Positions 33,940-42,369 of a stretch of DNA of 64,000 nt are shown here, piece after piece. The notes beneath the pieces are model-generated. The model searched no databases. It worked only from the letters and a program-made list of their open reading frames with translations, and was not told where the DNA came from. Position 1 is the first letter of the stretch. Every line of letters begins with the position of its first letter. The DNA is from Pseudomaricurvus hydrocarbonicus (GTDB taxonomy: Bacteria > Pseudomonadota > Gammaproteobacteria > Pseudomonadales > Cellvibrionaceae), in contig NZ_JAAONZ010000015.1 in the NCBI RefSeq assembly GCF_011602365.1, forward strand, positions 97,879-161,878, given 5' to 3'. A program made the translations under genes and the position numbers.

Positions 33940-34827
33940 TTAGTGCTTATAACGCTCGCTGTCGGCCAGCATGGCCGGAGCTTCCAGTAATTCATTCAGG
34001 TAATTCAGGTTCACCAGCGGTGATCCCTGCCAGTCGCTGGTGCTGCCCGTGTGTACAATGTGTTGCAATAATTGTTGCGCCTGGGGCACAAACAGATGCA
34101 GTAACGCGGCGGGGTAGAGTGCGATCTTGTAACCCAGCGCCTGTAATGGATAGCTGCCATCCACTGGGCTTTTGCCCCCTTCAACCAAATTGTGAACCAG
34201 CGGTACCCGCTCACCAAAGTGATCGCCAATGATTTGCATTTGCTCAAGGCTTTGCGGGGCTTCGATAAACAAGGCATCGGCGCCCGCTTGCAAATAGGCC
34301 TCAGCCCGTTGCAGCGCATCGTCAAAACCGTTGACCCCCAGTGCGTCGGTGCGAGCAATGATCATGGTCGAGTCATCATAGCGGGCATCCAGTGCGGCTT
34401 TGATCTTGCCCACCATTTCTGCCTGTGCGATGACCTGTTTACCCGCCATGTGTCCACAGCGCTTGGGCATCACCTGATCTTCCATTTGCAGAGCGGAAGC
34501 GCCAGCCAGCTCAAAGGTGCGCACGGTACGCTGCACATTGAGGGCATTACCGAAGCCGGTATCCATATCCACAATCAATGGCATTGCGGTGCGCTCGCGA
34601 ATGACGCTGATGGTATTCACCACCTCTGTGGCCGTCACCAGGCCCATGTCCGGTCGTCCGAAGCGGGCAAACGCAATACAGGCCCCGGAGACAAACGCGG
34701 CTTCAAAACCGGCGGCCTCCACCAGTCGGGCACTCAGCCCATCATAAATCCCGGGAGCTTGTAATGTCTCTGGCTGTTGGCACAGGGTTCTTAAGCGTCG
34801 AGCATGAGTCAAGCCGTGATTGTTCAT
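33940..34827 (-). CDS. PEP mutase/isocitrate lyase superfamily lyase
   Basis: A 295-residue cytosolic TIM-barrel enzyme. PGIYDGLSARLVEAAGFEAAFVSG starts the barrel, DMDTGFGNALNVQRTVR binds the metal, and PKRCGHMAGK carries the catalytic Cys of the lyase branch (methylisocitrate lyase, 2,3-dimethylmalate lyase, oxaloacetate hydrolase). AGGAGGAT lies upstream of ATG 34827, with a slightly long spacer; longer starts add an unrelated N-terminus. Given a CoA-transferase, an HMG-CoA-lyase-like enzyme and maleate-isomerase-fold proteins in the neighbourhood, a substituted malate is a reasonable substrate (inference). Confidence 0.88.
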   Translation of the reverse strand: MNNHGLTHARRLRTLCQQPETLQAPGIYDGLSARLVEAAGFEAAFVSGACIAFARFGRPDMGLVTATEVVNTISVIRERTAMPLIVDMDTGFGNALNVQRTVRTFELAGASALQMEDQVMPKRCGHMAGKQVIAQAEMVGKIKAALDARYDDSTMIIARTDALGVNGFDDALQRAEAYLQAGADALFIEAPQSLEQMQIIGDHFGERVPLVHNLVEGGKSPVDGSYPLQALGYKIALYPAALLHLFVPQAQQLLQHIVHTGSTSDWQGSPLVNLNYLNELLEAPAMLADSERYKH

Positions 34828-34933
34828 TAAGCGGTTTATCCTCCTAACCTGGTGTGGCTTTTGATTATTCGCATATTGGTTCAGCTCTGACGCTATATCA
34901 TCCACACTCTCGGGCGAATGTTGAGGATTGAAT

Positions 34934-35665
34934 ATGCAGAAAAATGAGAATAATCAAACCTGTCGTAAAGTGGCGGTCGTGACAGGCGCAAATCGGGGAA
35001 TTGGGGCGCAAGTGAGTCGTCAGTTGGCTCGCCAGGGGATTCATGTGATTGTCACGGCCAGGCAGTTACCCCAGGCTCAACAGTTGGTGGATGAGATTGT
35101 TTCTGAGGGCGGCAGTGCCGAAGGGTTTTGCCTGGAGGTCAGCAGTCCGCAAAACGCCCATGCTCTGTGCGAGTATCTGCGTCAACATCATGGTCGGCTC
35201 GATATTCTGGTCAACAATGCGGGTATTGCTGTGGATCAGTGGGTGTCAGGTTTCGACGTGTCTCTGGACGTTATGGCGCAGACGTTTAACACCAATGTGA
35301 CCGGTGTACTCAATTGCTGCCAGCAATTGATGCCCCTGATGCGTGAGGGCGGCTATGGTCGGGTGGTGAATGTCTCTACAGAGCTGGCTTCATTGACAGG
35401 CATGGAGCTCGGATCAACGGTGGCTTATCGCACATCCAAAGCGGCCTTGAATGCGCTGACCAAGTTGTTGTCTCTGGAGTTGAAAGATGAGCCGGGTATC
35501 TTGATCAATGCCGCCTGTCCCGGCTGGGTTAAAACGGATCTGGGCGGTGATCAGGCACCGCGCACGGTCGCTGAAGGTGCCGATACTATTGTCTGGTTGG
35601 CAACGTTGCCGGCCGGCGCCGGCTCTGGTGGTTTGTACCGGGACCGAGAGCCTTACCCCTGGTAA
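34934..35665 (+). CDS. short-chain dehydrogenase, carbonyl-reductase-like
   Basis: A 243-residue classical SDR. VAVVTGANRGIGAQVSRQLARQG, LVNNAGIA, NVSTELASL and YRTSKAALN (Tyr and Lys of the active site) are present; the C-terminal ACPGWVKTDLGGDQAPRTVAEGA is typical of the carbonyl reductase (CBR1-like) group. GAGG lies before ATG 34934. It is divergent from the PEP-mutase-family gene with a 106-base shared promoter region. The carbonyl substrate is unknown. Confidence 0.9.
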   Translation: MQKNENNQTCRKVAVVTGANRGIGAQVSRQLARQGIHVIVTARQLPQAQQLVDEIVSEGGSAEGFCLEVSSPQNAHALCEYLRQHHGRLDILVNNAGIAVDQWVSGFDVSLDVMAQTFNTNVTGVLNCCQQLMPLMREGGYGRVVNVSTELASLTGMELGSTVAYRTSKAALNALTKLLSLELKDEPGILINAACPGWVKTDLGGDQAPRTVAEGADTIVWLATLPAGAGSGGLYRDREPYPW

Positions 35666-35723
35666 AGTGCTATGGCTTCTCCGGAATCGCCGCTGGGACT
35701 GAAATCTGCCGCGGGGACTGAAA

Positions 35724-37067
35724 TCAGGCTACACCGTCATGGGTTTGGGCGGTGCTCGTTGTTTCCCGCTGGCGTAACAACAGCGCCCAAAAACACACCA
35801 TGGCATTGAGAAAGCCAAACAGGACAAACGGCGCCGACGGTTGAACATAACCAAACAACCAGCCGCCACCGGCGGTGCCGAGCAGAATGCCGATGGCACC
35901 ACTGACTCCGAAAACACCAATAATGGCTCCCCGGTCGGCAGCCGGGGCTTGTTGTCCAACCAGCGCCTGGCTGCTGACAAAAGCGCTGATTTCGGCAATA
36001 CCCATGCAAAACAGCAAGCCCATCACCCAGTCGGCGGTCGGGTCTGAAATCAGAAATACACCCAGGTAAACACAGGCAGCCATTCCGGCTGAGAGCGCTA
36101 CTGCGCTGACCCGATCCATTTTGTCAGCCAACTGTCCCATCAGAATAGAGCCGAGCAGGGCGCCTGTGACCACCGCCAGTGTGCGCGGCACCGCCAGCTG
36201 AAACATGGCCTCGCTGGGCGTCAGTCCCAGTTCACCCACACCGTATTGCACCAGCCAGAGTGACATAAAAGCGCCGGTTACGGCGAGGTCACCGCGGGAG
36301 ATGAAGGCGGCCCCATAGGAGAGCGCGGTGCGACCATCCCGGGCTGCCTGCAAGCCTCTTTTCAATTGTTGGGCCAGAGTCAATTGATTGGCCTGCGCGG
36401 GACTGGCGGGGGCGGGTGACAGTCCAAACAATGCGATCATGCCACCCAGTCCTCCAAGGGCGCCGGCAATGGCAAAGGTCAATTGCTGGGCAGTGAGTTC
36501 ACTGTGGTCCTGCTGGGCAAAGACGGTGGGCAGGGTGGCCAGGATGGGGGGCACAAAGGCTCCCAAAGTTGCCAGCAAGCCTTGCAGGCCATTGGCCTTG
36601 CCGCGCGACTCGTCGCGGGCATAATCGGCGACGACGGTGATCATCATGCCGATCATGGCCGCACAACCTACCGCCACAATCAAACGAAACAGCACCAGTT
36701 GGGTGACGTCCACTGCGTGGGGGTAGAGGGCAAAACCTATACCGGTAAGCAACAACCCGGCCACATACACGGGTCGGCGACCGATGCGATCTGACAGTGC
36801 CCCCATAACCCCCATCAAAAGAATCAGTACCACTTCCTGTAATGCGCTCAGTGTACCGGTCAGCATGGCCTGTTGGCCTTTGTCGATCCCCATCACTTGC
36901 AATAGCCCGGGCTGCAGCACGGCCAGCGCGCCGGCGTAGCCTGATGAGATAAAGGCCACTGCCAGATAGGCACGCATATGAGACTTGCGGATGCCATCGC
37001 TCAGGCGGATGCCCAGCAGGGTTTGATCACTTTCAGTGGTTGGTATTGTCATTGGCAGGCCCGTCAT
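35724..37067 (-). CDS. MFS transporter
   Basis: A 447-residue, 12-helix transporter. The A-motif GALSDRIGRRPVYVAGL follows helix 2, and a degenerate second copy GQLADKMDRVSAV follows helix 8. A polar N-terminal segment of about 30 residues precedes helix 1. ATG 37067 is used; ATG 37052 is equally possible and neither has a strong ribosome site. It converges with the SDR gene and diverges from the nitrilase-family gene. Export or import of an organic acid or drug-like molecule cannot be distinguished. Confidence 0.88.
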   Translation of the reverse strand: MTGLPMTIPTTESDQTLLGIRLSDGIRKSHMRAYLAVAFISSGYAGALAVLQPGLLQVMGIDKGQQAMLTGTLSALQEVVLILLMGVMGALSDRIGRRPVYVAGLLLTGIGFALYPHAVDVTQLVLFRLIVAVGCAAMIGMMITVVADYARDESRGKANGLQGLLATLGAFVPPILATLPTVFAQQDHSELTAQQLTFAIAGALGGLGGMIALFGLSPAPASPAQANQLTLAQQLKRGLQAARDGRTALSYGAAFISRGDLAVTGAFMSLWLVQYGVGELGLTPSEAMFQLAVPRTLAVVTGALLGSILMGQLADKMDRVSAVALSAGMAACVYLGVFLISDPTADWVMGLLFCMGIAEISAFVSSQALVGQQAPAADRGAIIGVFGVSGAIGILLGTAGGGWLFGYVQPSAPFVLFGFLNAMVCFWALLLRQRETTSTAQTHDGVA

Positions 37068-37165
37068 CAAAATTTGTTGTGTAGGGTTTGTTATTTGTCA
37101 ATTTGGCTGGTGTCAAAATTTCATATTATTAAAGTTATGACTATAGAGCAATTGGGGTGTGTTTC

Positions 37166-38926
37166 ATGAAGGTTGCCGCGATACAGTTTGCTACAACATG
37201 CGAAGTAAAGGAAAACTTGCAGACCTGTCTGCGAATGATTGATCGTGCGGCTTCAGTCGGCGCTCGTTTAATGGTGTTGCCAGAATTTTGTAATCATCTG
37301 TCCTGGTACGATGACCTCAATCACGCCTGGGATGTGGCCGTAGAAGAGGGGGACGAGTTCTATCAGGCAATCGCTGCCAAAGCCAGTCAGCATCACTGCT
37401 ATATCGTAATCAATATTTCCTACCGTCGTCACAAGCCTGCCATCACGGTCACCTCATTACTGTTTGGGCCGGATGGTCGATGCCTGGTTGAGGCTGATAA
37501 ACAAACCTTAATGGGGCATGAAAATATTTTTTTCACCCGAGCCAAGCACATCACTCCAGTGGTGGATACCCAGGTGGGTCGGCTGGGGTTGTTTCCGTGT
37601 CGCGACGGGGTGACTTGCGAAACACCGCGCAGTCTTGCATTGCGGGGCGCACAGGTATTCTGTGACTCACTGAATTCCTTTGCCTTTGATGAAGCCGCTC
37701 TGCACGTACCAGCCAGAGCGGTAGAAAACAAAGTGTTTCTCATCGCCGCCAACAAAGTCGGGCCACTGATTCCTGCAGAGGCGTTAGCCGGGGTGAGTGA
37801 ACAAACGGCCATCCCGGAACAGCTCCTGTATGGTGCGGGTGAAAGCCAGATTGTCTCGCCCACCGGGGAAATTCTGGCCCGCGCACCGCGCCAGGGCGAA
37901 GCGGTGGTTGTGGCGGATATTAATCTGGACGAGGTGCAACCCTACCGCGTCGATGGCACACACTGGTTTCATTCGCGGCGACCTGAGCTTTACCACCCCA
38001 TTGCCGAACCCCCCGCGGTACTGTCTATGGAACCGGTAGTCGCCGAGGCCAGTGTCTCTTTGTTGCAACCCAAGGGCATCGGTGAAGCCGCTTTACAAGA
38101 TGGCCTGTCGTTGCTGCAGCGTTTACCTGCGGGTACCGCCATTGCAGTATTGCCGGAGCTGTTCTGGCTAAAGCAGCTTCAGGATCTTAAACAGGCGGCA
38201 GCGACCTCTCGCTGGCTGGAAGAAAGCCTGCTTTCTATTTTGCAACAGCGTGACGATGAACTGGTGGTGTGTCTGTCGTTGGTGGATCCTGCCAATACCA
38301 GTACCAGTGCCGTTGAACAAGATCGTTGGTGTCATGTGGGCGTGGTGTTGAATAAACACGGGCGATTGTTGGTGCAACCGCAATTGCATGCTGTACAGCG
38401 TTTATCCTGGAGTCAGCTGGGCGATCGTTTACAAACGCTGGACTTGCCTGTCGGTCGAGCAGCCGTGCTGGTGGGTGACGATGCCGCCTATCCGGAATTG
38501 GTCAAAGTGGCGGCCTTACAGGGGGTGCACATGGTGTTATTACCCTATCGCGGGCAGGAAACCTGGGAAACCGAATTGGGATTGCCTTCGCGGGCGGCGG
38601 AAAACCGCATCTGTATTCTCGCATCGGCACCGGCGGGCAATGCCTGCGGAGGTCTGATTGCCACGTTGGAGCGGGATTTCACGCTGATGACATCTTGGCG
38701 TGAGCGTACCTTCGATGGTTACATCAACACCCCCTTGATCACCGGCCAGCGCCCGGGAATAACCCTCGCCGATATCCATCCGCAAGCGGCGGTGAATAAA
38801 GTGATGTCGGAAAACACCGACCTGCTACAGCAGCGGCCCTGGCGTTTAAGCGGCACATTGGTTGAGGCCGTGTCGACTTTCCCGTTCACGCAACCGGATA
38901 GTGACTGCCGTTATGAATCTGTTTAG
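37166..38926 (+). CDS. double-domain carbon-nitrogen hydrolase (nitrilase family)
   Basis: A 586-residue fusion of two nitrilase-fold domains. Domain 1 (residues 1-270) has the full triad: Glu40 in MVLPEF, Lys112 in EADKQTL, Cys145 in LFPCRDGV. Domain 2 (about 285-560) keeps the Glu (AVLPELFW), but the Cys position reads AVLVGDDAAYPE and the Lys position has no clear Lys, so it looks catalytically dead. Nitrilase-family members hydrolyse nitriles, amides or ureido groups. It is the first gene of a plus operon with VOC, unknown, membrane and GST genes; the VOC start lies inside its end. Deamination of an amide or imide fragment is possible. Confidence 0.87.
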   Translation: MKVAAIQFATTCEVKENLQTCLRMIDRAASVGARLMVLPEFCNHLSWYDDLNHAWDVAVEEGDEFYQAIAAKASQHHCYIVINISYRRHKPAITVTSLLFGPDGRCLVEADKQTLMGHENIFFTRAKHITPVVDTQVGRLGLFPCRDGVTCETPRSLALRGAQVFCDSLNSFAFDEAALHVPARAVENKVFLIAANKVGPLIPAEALAGVSEQTAIPEQLLYGAGESQIVSPTGEILARAPRQGEAVVVADINLDEVQPYRVDGTHWFHSRRPELYHPIAEPPAVLSMEPVVAEASVSLLQPKGIGEAALQDGLSLLQRLPAGTAIAVLPELFWLKQLQDLKQAAATSRWLEESLLSILQQRDDELVVCLSLVDPANTSTSAVEQDRWCHVGVVLNKHGRLLVQPQLHAVQRLSWSQLGDRLQTLDLPVGRAAVLVGDDAAYPELVKVAALQGVHMVLLPYRGQETWETELGLPSRAAENRICILASAPAGNACGGLIATLERDFTLMTSWRERTFDGYINTPLITGQRPGITLADIHPQAAVNKVMSENTDLLQQRPWRLSGTLVEAVSTFPFTQPDSDCRYESV

Positions 38927-39377
38927 CTCTGAGCGTTTGAGTGATTACATCACCGGCTTGGCGCATATCGGCTATGTGGTCGATGAGTTGGCCAGTGCCA
39001 TAGCCGAGTTGCAGCGAGTGTATGGCGTGCCGGACTCGGCCGTTCGAGTCGTGCCGCCCTTCGACACCGAAGCACCGACACGATTTGCGTTTGTTGATGT
39101 GGCACCCGGGATTCAATTTGAGCTGATTCAGCCGATTGCCGAAGCATTTAAAACTCAGTTGTTCGCACGCACATCGGGTCCTGGTGGTATTAATCATCTG
39201 GCCTATTGGGTGCGGGATCTGGATCAGTTGCTGGAGCAGCTGGCGCTAGACGCTGTGCTGCCCGGTTATGTGACGCCGGACGGTCCGGTCACCACCAGCG
39301 CCTATCGGATGGTTTATCTGGACCCGTCCCAGACCGGTGGGCACCTTATCGAACTGCTGGAGCCACTTGCTGAATGA
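38913..39377 (+). CDS. VOC-family protein (glyoxalase / methylmalonyl-CoA epimerase-like)
   Basis: A 154-residue metal-binding protein. The ligand pattern His-Glu-His-Glu is visible: GLAHIGYVV, IQFELIQP, GGINHLAYWV and HLIELLEP. The overall layout resembles methylmalonyl-CoA epimerase, but dioxygenase or lyase members look alike. ATG 38913 overlaps the nitrilase gene end by 14 bases; the next gene starts at ATGA overlapping its own stop. It may epimerise or cleave an acyl intermediate in this operon. Confidence 0.87.
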   Translation: MNLFSSERLSDYITGLAHIGYVVDELASAIAELQRVYGVPDSAVRVVPPFDTEAPTRFAFVDVAPGIQFELIQPIAEAFKTQLFARTSGPGGINHLAYWVRDLDQLLEQLALDAVLPGYVTPDGPVTTSAYRMVYLDPSQTGGHLIELLEPLAE

Positions 39378-40192
39378 ATGGTGAAAATGACAGCGCTCTG
39401 GTTGCCAGCGGTTGTTATCGATACAGCCTCAACAACCAGCGCCAACATTTGTCGGAACCCTGGGCGTTGTATCGCCAGCGCCATCGTTGGCTGTTGCGTT
39501 CGGAGCGACAAATACCGGAGGCGGGCTTAAGCATTGCCACCGAGACCCTCTGGCAGGCCTCGCAGTTGGTGACTGCCGATCTGCACTGGCAACAGCGCTC
39601 GCCGCAGAGTTGGCAGCGATCTGTGCGCTATCAGCTGGATGCTGACGGGAAGTATGCGCCAATCTTATGCCAGGATTTGCCGTGCAACTGGCCCGGCATA
39701 CAGCCCCACGACGATGCATTCACAACGACTGCACCTGCAACACATGCCGATACAACTCATGCCCTTAAAAATAATGCGACACACTCGGTGATGTTTCCGT
39801 TAATGCGGGTATACATGGGTCATGTTATTCAGCAATTGTTGCAGCGCGGCGGGCAGGGAGAGGTACTGGTGCCCTGGATCAAGGATCCGTTTGACCGCGA
39901 TCGGTTGCTCAAGCCTAGTCATTCGCAACGCTCTGTGCGCTGGCTAAAAGATGAAAACCTGCCGCTCTGTTTGGGTGAGCAAGACAGCCAGACGATGGCC
40001 ACTCAGGCGTTTATCTATGAGGGTGATCAGTATGGTGAGGACAGCACCTTCTGGTTGCACCGCGGATTATTGATGCAATATGAGTGGCATCAGGCCGGTG
40101 TCGGCCAGTGGCGTGTCACGCTATCGGACTTTGACAGTGTGTCGGAACAATGGCCGGCCTTGTTCCAGTCATGGTGTGGCCAGCCGGGATAA
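39374..40192 (+). CDS. uncharacterised protein
   Basis: A 272-residue soluble protein with no signal peptide or membrane helix, rich in Gln, Trp and His (SQLVTADLHWQQRSPQSWQR). A His/Thr-rich low-complexity stretch (TTTAPATHADTTHAL) divides two parts; the second contains SVMFPLMRVYMGHVIQQLL and VPWIKDPFDRDRLLKP. I do not recognise it. The start overlaps the VOC stop by four bases (ATGA), which fixes it firmly in the operon and suggests related function. Confidence 0.75.
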   Translation: MNGENDSALVASGCYRYSLNNQRQHLSEPWALYRQRHRWLLRSERQIPEAGLSIATETLWQASQLVTADLHWQQRSPQSWQRSVRYQLDADGKYAPILCQDLPCNWPGIQPHDDAFTTTAPATHADTTHALKNNATHSVMFPLMRVYMGHVIQQLLQRGGQGEVLVPWIKDPFDRDRLLKPSHSQRSVRWLKDENLPLCLGEQDSQTMATQAFIYEGDQYGEDSTFWLHRGLLMQYEWHQAGVGQWRVTLSDFDSVSEQWPALFQSWCGQPG

Positions 40193-40253
40193 TTCCTCGC
40201 CTTGGTTCACCCGATACGTTTTTATTATTACCGCTAATGAGTATGATGATGTT

Positions 40254-40916
40254 ATGAATGAGTACCTGTTGATTAAATTGCTGCACATTGTCTGTTTTGT
40301 TTATTGGCTGGGAGGTGATTTGGGAACCTTCTATGCCAGCCGCTTTGTGGTGCGTTCCGATTTGTCGAACGAATCCCGCTCAACAGCCTTAACCATTATG
40401 ATGGGCTGTGATCAAGGCCCACGTTTTGCTATGCCGTTGATTCTGCCATTGGGTCTGCATCTCGCGCATATCACCGGTCTGTTTGCAGTGCCAGATGCCT
40501 GGTTGGCAGTAACCTGGTTGTTAGCAGCAATATGGGTCACCACCGTGATGGTATTGCATTTTGCCCATGGTAAATCTTTTATACCGGCACTGACCCAGTT
40601 TGATTTTTATTTTCGCGCAGTGATGATTGCCGGGCTGCTGGGGTTATCGAGTTATGCGCTGATGACAGGCAATATTCTTAAGGCCGATTGGTTGGCGACC
40701 AAACTGCTGATCTTTGCTCTGTTGGTGGCTTGTGGTTTGATGATCCGGGTGGGATTAAAACCGTTTATGACTGGCTGGGTAAAACTGATGAGTGGAGACA
40801 CTTCCGATGCGGTCAATCAGCAGATTCAGCAAGCAATCGCCAAGTGCCGTCCCTATGTTTACGCCATCTGGGGAGGGCTGTTAATTTGTGCGGCTCTCGG
40901 GACGCATTTGATCTAA
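40254..40916 (+). CDS. four- or five-helix membrane protein (CopD/DUF2269-like)
   Basis: A 220-residue inner-membrane protein. It begins YLLIKLLHIVCFVYWLGGDLGTFYAS, a pattern (K..H...F..W.GG) shared with small integral-membrane families such as CopD and DUF2269, and has further helices with His residues (LGLHLAHITGLF, VLHFAHGKS) that could ligate haem or metal. The ribosome site is weak; nearby ATGs upstream are possible starts. It sits between the uncharacterised gene and a GST gene. Confidence 0.65.
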   Translation: MNEYLLIKLLHIVCFVYWLGGDLGTFYASRFVVRSDLSNESRSTALTIMMGCDQGPRFAMPLILPLGLHLAHITGLFAVPDAWLAVTWLLAAIWVTTVMVLHFAHGKSFIPALTQFDFYFRAVMIAGLLGLSSYALMTGNILKADWLATKLLIFALLVACGLMIRVGLKPFMTGWVKLMSGDTSDAVNQQIQQAIAKCRPYVYAIWGGLLICAALGTHLI

Positions 40917-40949
40917 TCTGGACGCCATAACAATACTGGACCCGTTGTC

Positions 40950-41600
40950 ATGAAATTATTAAACCTCGATCATTCACCTTACGCCACCCGGGTACGCATC
41001 CAGCTGCGCAAGAAAAACCTGCCCATTGCTATTGGGGCGCCGGACGTTGCCCTGCGTACCCCAGAATTCAGTGCACGCTACCCACTCGGCAAAGTGCCGG
41101 TACTGATCCTGGACAATGGCGATTCACTGGGTGAATCGACCGTCATTATGGACTACCTGGAAGATACCCAACCGGGTGACACCTCGTTGCGCCCGGACTC
41201 TGCCTGGGCGCGGGCTCAAATGCAGCTGCTAACCCGCTACGCGGATACGCACCTGGGGCCAGGCGCCTTGTTTCCGGTGTTCAAGCAATTGATGAGCCCG
41301 GGCGAAAAAGACATGGCCAGCTTGCTCCCGCTGTTGCACGCGGAACTGGCCAAGGGAGATCGCTTACTGGCCACACAGCCGTCGCTGGATCAGCGCGGCT
41401 TACACCTGGGCGATATTGCGCTTGTGACGACGCTGGCCTATGTGGTGTTGCTGGCACCGGTCTTGGGAGAAGCGGATATACTCGGTGGTTACCCACATCT
41501 GCAAGCCTGGTGGCAGTGGGTGATGAGTGACAGTGCTGTGAGTCAGTCAATTGACGAGTTATCCGAGGCTTTTAAGGCGTTTTCCTCTCGGGGGAAGTAA
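40950..41600 (+). CDS. glutathione S-transferase family protein
   Basis: A 216-residue GST. The N-terminal SPYATRVRIQLRKKNLP carries the likely active Ser and the glutathione site includes GKVPVLIL and LGESTVIMDYLED. The helical domain is conventional. It differs from the Nu-type GST at 31698 and looks closer to the zeta/SspA type that includes maleylacetoacetate isomerase. It ends the nitrilase operon at a hairpin (41609-41643). A cis-trans isomerase or detoxification role is possible. Confidence 0.88.
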   Translation: MKLLNLDHSPYATRVRIQLRKKNLPIAIGAPDVALRTPEFSARYPLGKVPVLILDNGDSLGESTVIMDYLEDTQPGDTSLRPDSAWARAQMQLLTRYADTHLGPGALFPVFKQLMSPGEKDMASLLPLLHAELAKGDRLLATQPSLDQRGLHLGDIALVTTLAYVVLLAPVLGEADILGGYPHLQAWWQWVMSDSAVSQSIDELSEAFKAFSSRGK

Positions 41601-41608
41601 TGGTCTCT

Positions 41609-41643
41609 ATTGCGGTTGCCAGGAAAAACCGGGCAACCGCAAT
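41609..41643. terminator. 12-bp stem hairpin between converging genes
   Basis: ATTGCGGTTGCC (41609-41620) and GGCAACCGCAAT (41632-41643) are exact inverse repeats around an 11-base loop, between the converging GST and FNR-type genes. A T-run is lacking. Confidence 0.65.
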
Positions 41644-41682
41644 CCTTCAGTGAAGTTTTCCGGCTTCGCCTAAAGTGGTCAA

Positions 41683-42369
41683 TTAACGGGCGCTGGCCAG
41701 TGTGTCCAGTTGTTCGTGTTCCACAATTCTCACCCGATGGGGGGAGTCCACCGCAATGATGCCGTCTTTTTTCAATTTGGAAAATGCCCGGCTGACTGTC
41801 TCGATGGTCAACCCCAGATAATCGGCAATATCCTGTCGGTTCATAAACAGATCGATGGTTTCCCGGTCCGTTCCCGACTGTCGAAGACTTAATTCGTGCA
41901 GCAGATAACAAACACGCTCATGGGCTTTTTTCTGCCCCAGTGCAAACAGTTGATCCAGAGTGTGTGTCAAAACGTTGCTGCCGGTACGGCGAATATTATT
42001 CTTTAGAACGGGATTACGATCGGCGAGCTCCAGGAAGTTGTTGCGCACATAACATTGCAGGTGGGCATCGCGCAGGCAATAGACACTGAATTCAAACTCA
42101 TCGTTATTGGTGATGCCAATAAAGTTACCGGGGTGGGAGAAATCGATCACCTGGCGTCGGCCACTTTGTGACGTTCGCTCCAACATTAATGCACCGCTGA
42201 TGAGTGTGTAGGCATGAGTGGCTTTGGAATGCTGTCGAAACAGATAGGAGCCAGCCTTGAGGCGTTTGCTTTTGGTAAAGCCGGCAACCTCTTGCATGTC
42301 CTCTTTTGACAAGCCTTTAAAAAGTCTTGAGTGAAAAAAGGTTTCTTGTTGGGCTATATCTTGTATCAC
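41683..42369 (-). CDS. Crp/Fnr-family transcriptional regulator
   Basis: A 228-residue regulator: N-terminal cyclic-nucleotide-like beta-barrel (residues 20-130), dimer helix, and a C-terminal winged helix with NRQDIADYLGLTIETVSRAFSKLK. The recognition helix ETVSR is like FNR, so a TTGAT-N4-ATCAA-type box is expected. The N-terminal cysteine cluster that holds the FNR iron-sulfur centre is absent, which points to a FixK/DNR-like or effector-dependent sensor. GTG 42369 is used, with GGAG upstream. It could control the anaerobic-type hydrogenase operon 5 kb away (inference). Confidence 0.9.
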   Translation of the reverse strand: MIQDIAQQETFFHSRLFKGLSKEDMQEVAGFTKSKRLKAGSYLFRQHSKATHAYTLISGALMLERTSQSGRRQVIDFSHPGNFIGITNNDEFEFSVYCLRDAHLQCYVRNNFLELADRNPVLKNNIRRTGSNVLTHTLDQLFALGQKKAHERVCYLLHELSLRQSGTDRETIDLFMNRQDIADYLGLTIETVSRAFSKLKKDGIIAVDSPHRVRIVEHEQLDTLASAR

